Below are positions 16,924-25,262 of a stretch of 64,000 bases of DNA, piece after piece. The notes beneath the pieces were generated by a model. It worked only from the letters and a program-made list of their open reading frames with translations. It searched no databases and was not told where the DNA came from. Each line of letters starts with the position of its first letter. The first letter of the stretch is position 1. Source of the stretch: Chroococcidiopsis thermalis PCC 7203 (GTDB lineage Bacteria > Cyanobacteriota > Cyanobacteriia > Cyanobacteriales > Chroococcidiopsidaceae); NCBI RefSeq assembly GCF_000317125.1, contig NC_019695.1:6064336-6128335 (forward strand), given 5' to 3'. The position numbers were made by a program, and so were the translations under genes.

Positions 16924-17961
16924 GTGGAAAATACTCTAGGTTTAGAGATTATTGAAGTTGTAGAACAAGCAGCGATCGCATCTTCCCGTTGGATGGGTAA
17001 AGGCGAGAAAAACACTGCTGACCAAGTGGCTGTAGAAGCCATGCGGGAGAGAATGAATAAAATTTACATGCGGGGTCGGATTGTCATCGGTGAAGGCGAA
17101 CGGGATGAAGCCCCCATGTTATACATTGGCGAAGAAGTCGGGATTTGTACCCGTGCCGATGCCAAAGATTACTGTAACCCAGATGAATTAGTTGAAATTG
17201 ACATTGCCGTTGACCCTTGTGAAGGGACTAACTTAGTCGCCTACGGACAAAACGGCTCGATGGCTGTGTTGGCGATCGCCGAAAAAGGTGGTTTGTTTGC
17301 TGCTCCTGACTTTTACATGAGAAAGCTCGCAGCACCAGCCCCAGCACGCGGTCATGTCGATATTAATAAATCGGCTACCCAAAACCTCAAAATCCTCTCA
17401 GAATGCCTCGGACGCGCCGTAGAGGAGCTAGTTGTGGTCGTGATGGATCGCCCTCGCCACAAAGAACTCATTCAAGAAATTCGTCAAGCAGGGGCAAGAG
17501 TACGCTTAATTAGCGATGGTGATGTCTCCGCCGCGATCTCCTGCGCTTTCTCGGGAACGAACATTCATGCCTTGATGGGAATTGGCGCAGCTCCAGAAGG
17601 CGTGATTTCTGCTGCTGCATTGCGCTGTTTGGGCGGGCATTTCCAAGGACAATTGATCTACGATCCAGAGGTAGTCAAAACTGGTTTGATTGGCGAAAGT
17701 AAAGAGGGAAATATTGCCCGTTTGAAAGAAATGGGAATTAATGACCCAGACCGAGTTTACAATGCTGAAGAGTTAGCTTCGGGTCAAACCGTCCTGTTCG
17801 CTGCTTGTGGTATTACCCCAGGTACGCTGATGGAAGGTGTCCGCTTCTTCAAAGGTGGAGCCAGAACCCAAAGTTTAGTTATCTCCAGCCAATCTCGCAC
17901 GGCGCGGTTTGTAGACACGATCCATATGTTTGACGAACCAAAGACACTGCAACTGAAGTAG
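16924..17961 (+). CDS. glpX: class II fructose-1,6-/sedoheptulose-1,7-bisphosphatase
   Basis: In cyanobacteria this dual-function phosphatase hydrolyses both bisphosphates in the Calvin cycle and is essential for RuBP regeneration. The 345 residues match the GlpX-type enzyme: [20 protein letters not shown] holds metal-binding acidic residues, and [20 protein letters not shown] is the phosphate/metal motif. The start is a GTG at 16924 preceded by GGGAGGA. It lies upstream of hemA on the same strand, separated by a GC-poor repeat patch (CGGAATT units). Confidence 0.95.
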   Translation: MENTLGLEIIEVVEQAAIASSRWMGKGEKNTADQVAVEAMRERMNKIYMRGRIVIGEGERDEAPMLYIGEEVGICTRADAKDYCNPDELVEIDIAVDPCEGTNLVAYGQNGSMAVLAIAEKGGLFAAPDFYMRKLAAPAPARGHVDINKSATQNLKILSECLGRAVEELVVVVMDRPRHKELIQEIRQAGARVRLISDGDVSAAISCAFSGTNIHALMGIGAAPEGVISAAALRCLGGHFQGQLIYDPEVVKTGLIGESKEGNIARLKEMGINDPDRVYNAEELASGQTVLFAACGITPGTLMEGVRFFKGGARTQSLVISSQSRTARFVDTIHMFDEPKTLQLK

Positions 17962-18000
17962 GAAGAAAAGGGAGCAGGGAGCAGGGAGCGATCGAGCAGG

Positions 18001-18022
18001 GAGAATTCGGAATTCGGAATTA
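18001..18022. repeat. short tandem repeat, CGGAATT heptamer
   Basis: Copies of GGAATTC/CGGAATT lie between glpX and hemA. Longer patches are at 29467-29500 and 41403-41440. Confidence 0.8.
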
Positions 18023-18079
18023 ATGAAGAATTCCCTCGCCCCTCACTCCTCACCCCTAGCCCCTCATTTGGGAGGAGAC

Positions 18080-19366
18080 ATGAACATTGCGGTTATCGGG
18101 TTAAGTCACAAAACAGCCCCAGTAGAAGTTAGGGAAAAGCTGAGTATTCCAGAATCGCAGTTGGAAGGCGCGATCGCTCTTTTGTGTAGCTATCCGCATA
18201 TTACCGAAGCAGCAATACTTAGCACTTGTAATCGTCTGGAAATTTATATTGTTACTCCAGAAACGGAACAAGGGATTCGAGAAGTGACCCAGTTTTTGGG
18301 CGAACATAGCAAATTACCAGTCCGCGATTTAAGACAACATTTATTTATTTTGCTCCACCAAGATGCAGTCATGCACTTGATGCGAGTCTCGGCTGGTTTG
18401 GATAGCTTGGTGTTAGGAGAAGGGCAAATCTTAGCTCAGGTAAAACAAACTCACAGTTTAGGACAACAATATAACGGTATCAAACTGATTCTGAATAAGC
18501 TGTTTAAACAAGCAATTACGGCTGGCAAACGGGTACGTTCTGAAACTAGTATCGGTACTGGTGCGGTTTCGATTAGTTCTGCGGCAGTAGAATTAGCCCA
18601 AATGAAAGTTGCTAATTTGGCTGCTTGCCGAGTGGCGATCGTTGGGGCGGGTAAAATGTCGGAGTTACTCGTCAAACATTTGGTGGCAAAAGGTGCGAGT
18701 CAAATTTGTATTTTGAATCGTTCTTTAAAGCGATCGCAAGCTTTAGCTAATCAGTTTCAACATGCAGATTTAAAACTTTGTTTACTATCAGAAATGATGC
18801 CAGTGGTGGCAACATCAGATTTGGTATTTACTAGTACCTCGGCTACAGAACCGCTGATCGATCGCGCTAAGCTGGAAATTGCTTTAGAACCAAATCGCCC
18901 GTTGATGCTATTTGATATCTCCGTACCGCGTAACGTACATGAAGATGTCAACAATTTAGACAACGTACAAGCGTTTAACGTAGACGATTTAAAGGCTGTG
19001 GTGGCTCAAAACCAAGAAAGCCGTCGCAGAATGGCAATGGAAGCTGAAAAGCTGCTGGATGAGGAAGTAGAAACATTTGACGTGTGGTGGCGATCGCTGG
19101 AAACTGTTTCTACGATCAGTTGCTTGCGTCATAAAGTCGAAACTATTCGCGAACAAGAGTTAGAAAAAGCTCTATCGCGTTTGGGTTCGGAATTTGCCGA
19201 AAAGCACCAAGAAGTAATCGAAGCTTTAACTAGAGGAATCGTAAATAAAATTTTGCACGATCCGATGGTACAGTTGCGATCGCAGCAGGATATTGAGGCG
19301 AGGCGGCGTTGTATGCAGACTCTTCAAGTCCTGTTTAATTTGGATGCTGAGGAACAGTTTGGTTAG
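18080..19366 (+). CDS. hemA: glutamyl-tRNA reductase
   Basis: This enzyme reduces glutamyl-tRNA to glutamate-1-semialdehyde with NADPH. It is the committed step to haem, chlorophyll and bilins. Counted from the ATG at 18080, the catalytic cysteine is C50 in LSTCNRLE. The NADPH domain shows [10 protein letters not shown], and the C-terminal dimerisation helix runs from about 320. The frame extends to 18023, but GGAGG at 18071-18075 and the family N-terminus [20 protein letters not shown] fix the later start. Next to glpX, it ties carbon fixation to pigment supply. Confidence 0.95.
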   Translation: MNIAVIGLSHKTAPVEVREKLSIPESQLEGAIALLCSYPHITEAAILSTCNRLEIYIVTPETEQGIREVTQFLGEHSKLPVRDLRQHLFILLHQDAVMHLMRVSAGLDSLVLGEGQILAQVKQTHSLGQQYNGIKLILNKLFKQAITAGKRVRSETSIGTGAVSISSAAVELAQMKVANLAACRVAIVGAGKMSELLVKHLVAKGASQICILNRSLKRSQALANQFQHADLKLCLLSEMMPVVATSDLVFTSTSATEPLIDRAKLEIALEPNRPLMLFDISVPRNVHEDVNNLDNVQAFNVDDLKAVVAQNQESRRRMAMEAEKLLDEEVETFDVWWRSLETVSTISCLRHKVETIREQELEKALSRLGSEFAEKHQEVIEALTRGIVNKILHDPMVQLRSQQDIEARRRCMQTLQVLFNLDAEEQFG

Positions 19367-19534
19367 TTTGTCATTCGTCATTTGTCATTTGTCATTCGTA
19401 GGGGCGGGTTCACCAGGAATCTTTGAATAAATACAAGGATCTTTGTCAGCCCGTCCTAACCACAATTTCAGAGCCGGAACAGAGCAGGGTAAGCTAGATT
19501 ACGTGCTGTGCTTGCCTTGAGGGAGTTAGGCTTT

Positions 19535-19828
19535 ATGAAAACGCTGGAAGAGATTAAGCAGTGGCTTGTACAAAACAAGTCATTGTTGCAGGAACGTTAC
19601 AAAGTTCGAGAGTTAGGGGTTTTTGGTTCTTACGTTAGGCAAGAACAGACCGAAACTAGCGATGTGGATGTGCTAGTGGAGTTTTTTGAGACACCAAGCT
19701 TGTTGAAATTTGTCAATTTAGAGAACTATCTCAGCGATAATCTGGGAGTCAAGGTCGATCTGGTGCATAAGGCTGGTTTAAAACCACGCATTGGAGAGCG
19801 GATTTTGGCAGAGGTCGTCTATCTGTGA
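19535..19828 (+). CDS. mntA: MntA-type nucleotidyltransferase antitoxin
   Basis: This family adenylylates its partner HepT toxin and so neutralises it. From the ATG at 19535 there are 97 residues, with the minimal nucleotidyltransferase motif [16 protein letters not shown] (GSX10DXD) and a further acidic residue in KVDLV. An upstream TTG or CTG start is possible, but the methionine has GGGAG ahead of it. The last four bases overlap the next gene (GTGA), the usual arrangement of a MntA/HepT pair. The pair probably works as a toxin-antitoxin module. Confidence 0.87.
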   Translation: MKTLEEIKQWLVQNKSLLQERYKVRELGVFGSYVRQEQTETSDVDVLVEFFETPSLLKFVNLENYLSDNLGVKVDLVHKAGLKPRIGERILAEVVYL

Positions 19829-20178
19829 GTAAGCGGGAAGTTGCAGACTACTTGCAGGATATTTTGGATGCTGTTGCTGCGATCGAGCAGTTTACGACAG
19901 GCATTAACTTTGAGGATTTCTCACAAAACCTGGAGAAGGTGTTTGCCGTTTCAAGGGCGATCGAAATTATTGGCGAAGCCGTGAAGCGAATCCCCGATTC
20001 AGTGAGAAGCCAATATCCTGATATTCCCTGGCGAGATATTGCTGGAATGCGGGATAAACTGATTCATGATTATTTCAATACGGATATAGAAATTATCTGG
20101 AAAGCGGTTCAAGAAGACGTTCCTCAGTTGAAAACAATGATTTCGGAAGTTTTGCGAGATGTAAAAGACTTTTCTTAA
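19825..20178 (+). CDS. hepT: HepT-like ribonuclease toxin
   Basis: HEPN-fold toxin of the MntA/HepT system that cleaves RNA. The 117 residues begin with GTG at 19825, overlapping the antitoxin stop. The HEPN catalytic motif R-x4-H-x-Y is intact as RDKLIHDY near residue 79. Other family features are [16 protein letters not shown] and [13 protein letters not shown]. It appears full length and is therefore expected to be active. Its neighbourhood contains other defence-type remnants. Confidence 0.88.
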   Translation: MSKREVADYLQDILDAVAAIEQFTTGINFEDFSQNLEKVFAVSRAIEIIGEAVKRIPDSVRSQYPDIPWRDIAGMRDKLIHDYFNTDIEIIWKAVQEDVPQLKTMISEVLRDVKDFS

Positions 20179-20210
20179 TAAGATATTGTGTAATCCGATC
20201 GGCCAAGTAA

Positions 20211-20315
20211 GGCAAACGTTATCTTAAGGATGAGAGCCTGTACGATCTAGACAATCCACCAGAACCCGATGTGCTAGCAGCAGAGATCGTTGAAAATCTG
20301 GAGACGAGTCTGTAG
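20211..20315 (+). pseudogene. C-terminal remnant, HsdM-like type I methylase (tentative)
   Basis: A short open stretch after the toxin gene reads ...RYLKDESLYDLDNPPEPD and then VLAAEIVENLETSL, ending in TAG at 20313-20315. It has no start of its own. The PEPDVLAAEIVENLE pattern resembles the C-terminal helix of HsdM-type DNA methyltransferase subunits. This is recognition from memory and not a search. The stop codon is supplied by the palindrome at 20310-20341, which may have ended the gene. The rest of the gene is not found nearby. Confidence 0.45.
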
Positions 20316-20341
20316 AGACTTTACATGTAACGTCTCTACAG
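20310..20341. repeat. 32-bp near-perfect palindrome, GAGACGTTAC family
   Basis: CTGTAGAGACTTTACA is followed by TGTAACGTCTCTACAG, with one mismatch in the arms. It supplies the TAG stops of the remnant on its left (20313-20315) and of the minus-strand gene on its right (20336-20338). Confidence 0.88.
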
Positions 20342-20539
20342 GACATCGACAGAAGCATCTTGGTGGAACCGAATCACCCGTGAAAGTGAAAGTCGATTAT
20401 TTCCAGAAGGACATACTGTCAGTGCGATGCTACCTTGACCGGAATCTAGTACTTGCTTAACAGTACAGATTTGTCTCTTGCTATTACAATAGGCAACAAT
20501 GCGATCGCCAATCTGAATGTTTAATGCTTGAATTTTCAT
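20336..20539 (-). CDS. small hypothetical protein, SH3/KOW-like N-terminus
   Basis: From the ATG at 20539 this encodes 67 residues beginning MKIQALNIQIGDRIVAYCNS. The pattern IGDRIVAY...ICTVKQVL resembles a small beta-barrel (SH3 or KOW-like) fold. I do not know its function. The ATG overlaps the TGA of the upstream 170-residue gene (ATGA), so the two are translationally coupled. The stop codon TAG lies in the arm of a dispersed palindrome, so the C-terminus may be shorter or longer than in relatives. The frame is open further upstream to 20587 but only within the other gene. Confidence 0.65.
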   Translation of the reverse strand: MKIQALNIQIGDRIVAYCNSKRQICTVKQVLDSGQGSIALTVCPSGNNRLSLSRVIRFHQDASVDVL

Positions 20540-21048
20540 TTGACTACCAGAGTATGAGAAGCTTGCTGTCCAGCTTTCTGAGTCCAAATATCACCGGATA
20601 ATGGTAGATGAGACATCTTGACCTCAAACGGATGTGGTGGTTCTAGCGCAAATGAGGTAAAACCTTTTTCATGAGACTGAACTAAGCTAACTATCCAGGG
20701 AAGAAAATCTAAGATTTCTTCTGGCAATAGAGTTAACTCGAAGTACCAACGCTGATTCAGTTTTTGAGAGTCTTGATGCTGTTTCGTAGATGTAGCTATA
20801 CCAGCACCTTTATTAATAGCTAACTTCAGCAGAAATGGACGGTTGGGGATTAATTCATCAGGCGATAAGTGGACGTAAATATATATATAGTTTAATCTTT
20901 GTTGACGATCTACCCAAGAAGCTATAGATGGATTACTAGCGGATGAGTTACTGTTAGTAATAATTACTGGAACTCCCATCTCTGTAGCAAAGAGAGAATA
21001 AAACTCACGCCTTAATTGAGTCACAATGCGTATTGCTTCTGGAGTCAT
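20536..21048 (-). CDS. hypothetical protein, 170 residues
   Basis: A soluble protein with no signal peptide or membrane segment, starting MTPEAIRIVTQLRREFYSLF. Its middle is rich in serine and asparagine (NSNSSASNPS), and the second half is rich in aromatic and proline residues. I recognise no family. It is the first gene of a two-gene unit with the small SH3-like protein (ATGA overlap). Nothing nearby reveals a role. The frame is intact and carries HIP1-type sites around it, so it looks native. Confidence 0.6.
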   Translation of the reverse strand: MTPEAIRIVTQLRREFYSLFATEMGVPVIITNSNSSASNPSIASWVDRQQRLNYIYIYVHLSPDELIPNRPFLLKLAINKGAGIATSTKQHQDSQKLNQRWYFELTLLPEEILDFLPWIVSLVQSHEKGFTSFALEPPHPFEVKMSHLPLSGDIWTQKAGQQASHTLVVK

Positions 21049-21221
21049 ATTTTAAGTGATTTTTCTACTTAAGTTGCTTTCATGTCTGGCTATTTTGTCA
21101 ATACTAAACGTGGTGCTTGTAGTTGCGAAAATGCAGTCATTCTAATCTAGCTGCGCTGCTTTGTCATAGAATCAACTAGGCTAGAATTTAGCCAACCTGC
21201 TTGCTATTTTCAAAAACAAAA

Positions 21222-21242
21222 GGGCAGACTCCTTGTCTACCC
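21222..21242 (-). terminator. rho-independent terminator of the RRM gene
   Basis: On the minus strand GGGTAGAC, a 5-base loop and GTCTGCCC form an 8-bp stem with one G-U pair. TTTTGTTTTTG follows (21221-21211). It lies about 35 bases after the stop of the RRM protein gene. Confidence 0.75.
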
Positions 21243-21276
21243 TCAAACCTTAGAGTCAAATTCTTTGTCCCAAAGT

Positions 21277-21582
21277 TTAGTAACGACGAGAGTATCCACC
21301 GTTACTGTTTCCACGTCTACCATCAGACGAGCCTCTGTCTTCTCTAGGCTTTGCTTTATTAACCTTCATATTCCGCCCCATCCACTCAGCGCCATCGAGG
21401 GCATCAATAGCAGTGGTTTCTTCGGCATCTGTATCCATTTCTACGAATGCAAAACCACGCACTCGACCTGTTTCGCGGTCGGTTGGTAATTGAACTCTTT
21501 TTACAGAGCCATACTGTGCAAAAGCAGCGCTGAGGTCTTCTGGCGTTACCTCATATGATAAGTTACCTACATAAATTGACAT
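21277..21582 (-). CDS. RNA-binding protein, RRM type with glycine-rich tail
   Basis: Cyanobacterial Rbp proteins are single-RRM RNA binders, some induced by cold and others implicated in targeting mRNAs to thylakoids. The 101 residues show RNP2 (IYVGNL, 3-8), RNP1 (RGFAFVEM, 42-49) and a C-terminal tail of glycine, serine and arginine (SSDGRRGNSNGGYSRRY). The length and tail fit the family well. A long leader precedes the start, but I could not identify a cold box. A terminator follows at 21222-21242, so it is probably monocistronic. Confidence 0.92.
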   Translation of the reverse strand: MSIYVGNLSYEVTPEDLSAAFAQYGSVKRVQLPTDRETGRVRGFAFVEMDTDAEETTAIDALDGAEWMGRNMKVNKAKPREDRGSSDGRRGNSNGGYSRRY

Positions 21583-21772
21583 ACATTGTCTCCAAAATCA
21601 GAAGGTGCAGAGATTCAGATTTCGGAGAGAAGCCTGTTGATTTTAATCACAAACAATACAACCGAATTTCATTGTCTCGTCTATATGCTACCGCATTATG
21701 AGATTTTTGGACGATCGCGATCGCCGCGATCGCGATCTCAATGGCGCGCTAGTTGACCTTTTAGAGCCAGCT

Positions 21773-23899
21773 TCAATTTTTGTCTTTTCGCCAGCGTCCC
21801 CTCACCAAGCGGATTTCGTCGTAGGAATAATCCTCACCTAAATATTCTCGAATTGGGGTCAGGGAAATATCACCCAGTTTTTCTAAAGCTTGACAAATTT
21901 TAATCTGGCGATCGCGATTCACTAAACGATCTAAATCTACATCTTGATTCTTTTCCACCAAATCTGACAGGTGGCGGATAATTGTTGTCGGGCGCAAATC
22001 TCGCTTTTGGGCAATTTCTGCTACGCTTAATCCTTGCTGGTATAAATGTAATGTAAATTGTTCGGTGTCAGTTGGTATATTTGAAGTTTGGGTTTGAGTT
22101 TGAGTATAAGCCTGAATTTCTATTAAGAACTTTTTGCCATACTGAGCTATTTTATGTGAGGTTACACCCGAAAGTTGGGCAAATTCAGTTAAAGTTTGTG
22201 GTTGCTGCAATGCCATCAATTTCAGCGTAGAATCGGCAAAAATGACATAGGGTGGAACTGATTGTTCGTCTGCAATTTCTTTACGCAGCGATCGCAATTT
22301 TTGAAATAACATTTCGACTTCAGCCGTTCGTGCTTCTAACGGTTGAGCCGAGAGATTTGGGGTGGTATCGATTGCTATTGAAACTGTCCGCTGTCGTCGC
22401 ATGACTTCCCAACTTGCAGCATTAAGTTTTAAAACAGAATAACCATCAGTTGTTTGATCTAGTAAACCTTGGTGTAGTAGCGATCGCCCTAACAATCGCC
22501 ATTCTTCTACAGTTTTATCTTTGCCAATTCCGTAAGTTGAAAGTTTATTATGGTTGTATTGCAAAACTTTTTGATTTTTAGAACCGCGCAAGATATCAAT
22601 AATGTGATTCATGCCAAATTTCTCTTTGCAACGCGCCACGCAAGAAAGAAATTTCATCGCCTCGATTGTCCAGTCCACAACTGGTTTAGGTGCAAGACAA
22701 TTATCGCAACCGCTACATTGTCCGGCAAATCTTTCGCCAAAATAGCCTAAGACAATTGTGCGCCGACAATCTGTCCCTTCAGCAAAATCTATGACCTGAC
22801 GCAACTGTTGACGGGCAATTCTTTGTCCTTGCAAATCGGTTTTTTGGTCGATTAAATATTCAATTGTTTTGATATCACCGTAACCTAAAAATAGAGTACA
22901 ACGGGCTGTTTCACCATCTCTTCCCGCCCGTCCCGATTCTTGATAGTAACCTTCAATATTTCGAGGTAAATCGTGATGGATAACGAATCGTACATCAGGT
23001 TTATTAATTCCCATCCCAAAGGCGATCGTTGCTACCATAACTCTGACATCATCGCGAATAAAACGGGTTTGATTTTCCGCTCTTTCTGTATCGCTTAAAC
23101 CTGCATGGTAAGGTAGAGCCGCAATTTTGTCTTGTTGTAACTTAAAGGCAATCTCATCTACTTTACGACGACTGAGACAATAGACAATTCCCGATCCTTC
23201 CGATTGACGAATAATTTGTAAAAGTTGGCTGTAACTTTGCTTTTGTTTCGGTTGAACTTCGTAGTAAAGATTAGGGCGGTTGAAACTCGCAATATGAATG
23301 CTAGGTTGTGATAATCCTAACTGTTGAATAATATCTTGACGAACTCTATCTGTGGCTGTGGCGGTGAGGGCGAGGGTTGGTACACCAGGGTAACGCTGAC
23401 GCAACTGTTTTAACTGGCGATATTCGGGGCGAAAGTCGTGTCCCCACTCCGAGACGCAGTGGGCTTCATCGATTGCAAAAGCTGCAATCCCGATTTTCTC
23501 GCGAATTAAGTCGAGAAAAGGCAGAAATTTTTCGTTTAACAGGCGTTCTGGGGCGACGTAGAGGAGTTTAGTTTTGCCGCTGAGAATCGCTTGTTCCCGC
23601 GATCGCACTTGATGTAAGTTGAGGCTGCTATTGAGAAATGTTGCCCCAATTCCGTTATCTCGCAGCGCCTCCACCTGGTCTTGCATGAGGGCGATCAGGG
23701 GGGATACGACTACAGTTAAACCTGGCTGTAACAGGGCTGGCAGCTGAAAGCAGAGAGATTTTCCGCCACCTGTAGGCATGACAATCAGTTGATCCCGATT
23801 TTGCAGCGCTTGTTCGACGATTTGTTTTTGTCCAGGGCGGAAGCTATCGTAGCCGAAGTAGTGTTTGAGTGCTGCTTCCAGGGATTGAAACCGAGGCAT
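21773..23899 (-). CDS. recQ: ATP-dependent DNA helicase RecQ
   Basis: RecQ is a 3'-to-5' helicase in recombination and repair. The 708 residues have Walker A (TGGGKS, 43-48), a DEAH box (144-147) followed by CVSEWGHDFRPEY, and the conserved SGRAGRDG motif. A zinc-binding region follows with cysteines GTDC...CSGCDNC. After a winged helix come an HRDC domain and a C-terminal helix-turn-helix segment (LSVAEIAQKRDLRPTTIIRH). The length is near the 700-720 usual for this type. It stands alone on the minus strand. Confidence 0.95.
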   Translation of the reverse strand: MPRFQSLEAALKHYFGYDSFRPGQKQIVEQALQNRDQLIVMPTGGGKSLCFQLPALLQPGLTVVVSPLIALMQDQVEALRDNGIGATFLNSSLNLHQVRSREQAILSGKTKLLYVAPERLLNEKFLPFLDLIREKIGIAAFAIDEAHCVSEWGHDFRPEYRQLKQLRQRYPGVPTLALTATATDRVRQDIIQQLGLSQPSIHIASFNRPNLYYEVQPKQKQSYSQLLQIIRQSEGSGIVYCLSRRKVDEIAFKLQQDKIAALPYHAGLSDTERAENQTRFIRDDVRVMVATIAFGMGINKPDVRFVIHHDLPRNIEGYYQESGRAGRDGETARCTLFLGYGDIKTIEYLIDQKTDLQGQRIARQQLRQVIDFAEGTDCRRTIVLGYFGERFAGQCSGCDNCLAPKPVVDWTIEAMKFLSCVARCKEKFGMNHIIDILRGSKNQKVLQYNHNKLSTYGIGKDKTVEEWRLLGRSLLHQGLLDQTTDGYSVLKLNAASWEVMRRQRTVSIAIDTTPNLSAQPLEARTAEVEMLFQKLRSLRKEIADEQSVPPYVIFADSTLKLMALQQPQTLTEFAQLSGVTSHKIAQYGKKFLIEIQAYTQTQTQTSNIPTDTEQFTLHLYQQGLSVAEIAQKRDLRPTTIIRHLSDLVEKNQDVDLDRLVNRDRQIKICQALEKLGDISLTPIREYLGEDYSYDEIRLVRGRWRKDKN

Positions 23900-24026
23900 G
23901 GTTGAGGTAGTGTGCGGGATGACTATATTGTATTTTGCCCAGATTCACGATGCGAGAAAAGACTGGTAGTTACAAAATGTATGGAAGAGAGCGATCGCAA
24001 TAACATTAAACATACCTCAACACAGA

Positions 24027-24074
24027 TTACTCTTCTGCATTTGTAATGGGTGATGTATCGCTGACAACAACTAC
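24027..24074 (-). pseudogene. fifteen-codon remnant of a DUF3368/PIN toxin
   Basis: Directly after and overlapping the UPF0175 stop, the next frame reads VVVVSDTSPITNAEE and then stops at 24027-24029. VVSDTSPITN is the hallmark N-terminus of DUF3368 PIN-domain proteins and carries the first catalytic aspartate. The other 130 or so residues are absent. UPF0175 and DUF3368 genes normally sit in this order, so the toxin appears deleted after its first codons. Confidence 0.7.
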
Positions 24075-24316
24075 AGTCTTCCCATTGACCGTAGCGTTTG
24101 GATATCTGCCTCGAAGTCCTCTACGTCATAGTTAATACCAAAGCCGCGCTTAGCGAGTTCGTGTTGAAACTGGATGACCGTTAATCCCGTCCAAGCACGC
24201 GCTTTACCACTGCTAATTTTCTCCTGCTTGTATAACATAAGGGCAATCTCTAGTTTCAGTTCATCCTCGGTCATTTTTGTAGCTCGAAGGATGTCTTCAG
24301 GAATCACAACGCTCAT
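24071..24316 (-). CDS. UPF0175 family antitoxin-like protein
   Basis: An 81-residue protein beginning MSVVIPEDILRATKMTEDEL, with the family helix LKLEIALMLYKQEKISSGKA and a helix-turn-helix-like middle (ARAWTGLTVIQFQHELAKRG). UPF0175 proteins are usually encoded just ahead of a DUF3368 PIN-domain protein and are regarded as its antitoxin. Here only a stub of that partner remains (24027-24074), so this is an orphan. It looks intact and could still bind DNA or a toxin encoded elsewhere. Confidence 0.85.
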   Translation of the reverse strand: MSVVIPEDILRATKMTEDELKLEIALMLYKQEKISSGKARAWTGLTVIQFQHELAKRGFGINYDVEDFEADIQTLRSMGRL

Positions 24317-24491
24317 CAGAGTTCACTTAAAATTTTGAATGCTATAGCTTTAAGATAAGCGATTGCCTCCTCAAATTTTCAGCAAACGAATTCTTACACA
24401 GACACTTCAAAAGCTTTGAATGTGACTTCATATGAGTTACTGGGAACAATAAAGCAAGTACCTAAAGCCGTAGATGTGACTGAGGATAATT

Positions 24492-25232
24492 GTGAGTAGT
24501 AGTATCAAAATACCTGACTTTGATGCCAACCTAATAATTTCAGATGCCGAAAATATAGCAACAGCTACCCCTGAGTTCTTCTGGAACAATCCTGTAAAAA
24601 CCGTGTTATCTGTTTGTTGTGATTCACCCGAACTCTTTCCCACTTTAAAAAGATGCAACTCTCGCTTGGAGTATATCAGTAAGTGGTTAAAAAAATATTG
24701 TAGTAGTTACAATAACCGACCATCGAAGCGGACTAGTAAAAAGATAGGTACTGTTCCTGATGGAATTATTGATGTAATTATTTCTGCTCGTCTTCCAGAT
24801 TTGAATAGTGACAATCTCAATAAAATTCTATCTGCACATCGTCTTGCGATGTCAGCAGAAAATATATTAGGCTCTCTACTTGAGGAATATCTTGCTGAAA
24901 AACTCTTGTCTCATGGTTGGTATTGTGCCTGGGGTGAAACTATGGATAAAGTTGATTTTTGTACTAAGCAAGGAGATTTATTACAAATTAAAAACCGTAG
25001 CAACTCTGAAAATAGTTCAAGTAGTAGTGTACGAAAAGGCACTACAATTCGTAAATGGCATAGAATTAATGCTAGAAATGGCGTTCAATACTGGAAGGAA
25101 TTAAATCATTTAATAGGATGCTCGGAGCTTTCTGAAGAGGGTTTTTCCGCATTTGTTAGAAAAGCAATTACGGAAAATCCAGCAGCGTTATATGTAGAAA
25201 ATAGTAATTATTGGCAGTTACTCCAGGACTAA
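24492..25232 (+). CDS. SinI-like type II restriction endonuclease
   Basis: Probable restriction enzyme of the SinI family, members of which cut GGWCC. The start is a GTG at 24492 and the protein has 246 residues. A PD-(D/E)xK-like core is visible as E131/E132, D155 in KVDFC and Q165-x-K167 in LLQIKNR, followed by the serine-rich NSENSSSSS segment I associate with this family. The gene converges on a C5-methyltransferase gene 30 bases away, which fits a restriction-modification pair. The specificity is inferred, not shown. The region lacks HIP1 sites and is AT-rich, a sign of transfer. Confidence 0.75.
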   Translation: MSSSIKIPDFDANLIISDAENIATATPEFFWNNPVKTVLSVCCDSPELFPTLKRCNSRLEYISKWLKKYCSSYNNRPSKRTSKKIGTVPDGIIDVIISARLPDLNSDNLNKILSAHRLAMSAENILGSLLEEYLAEKLLSHGWYCAWGETMDKVDFCTKQGDLLQIKNRSNSENSSSSSVRKGTTIRKWHRINARNGVQYWKELNHLIGCSELSEEGFSAFVRKAITENPAALYVENSNYWQLLQD

Positions 25233-25262
25233 AATACTGTATATATCAGCAAATTGAATTAA

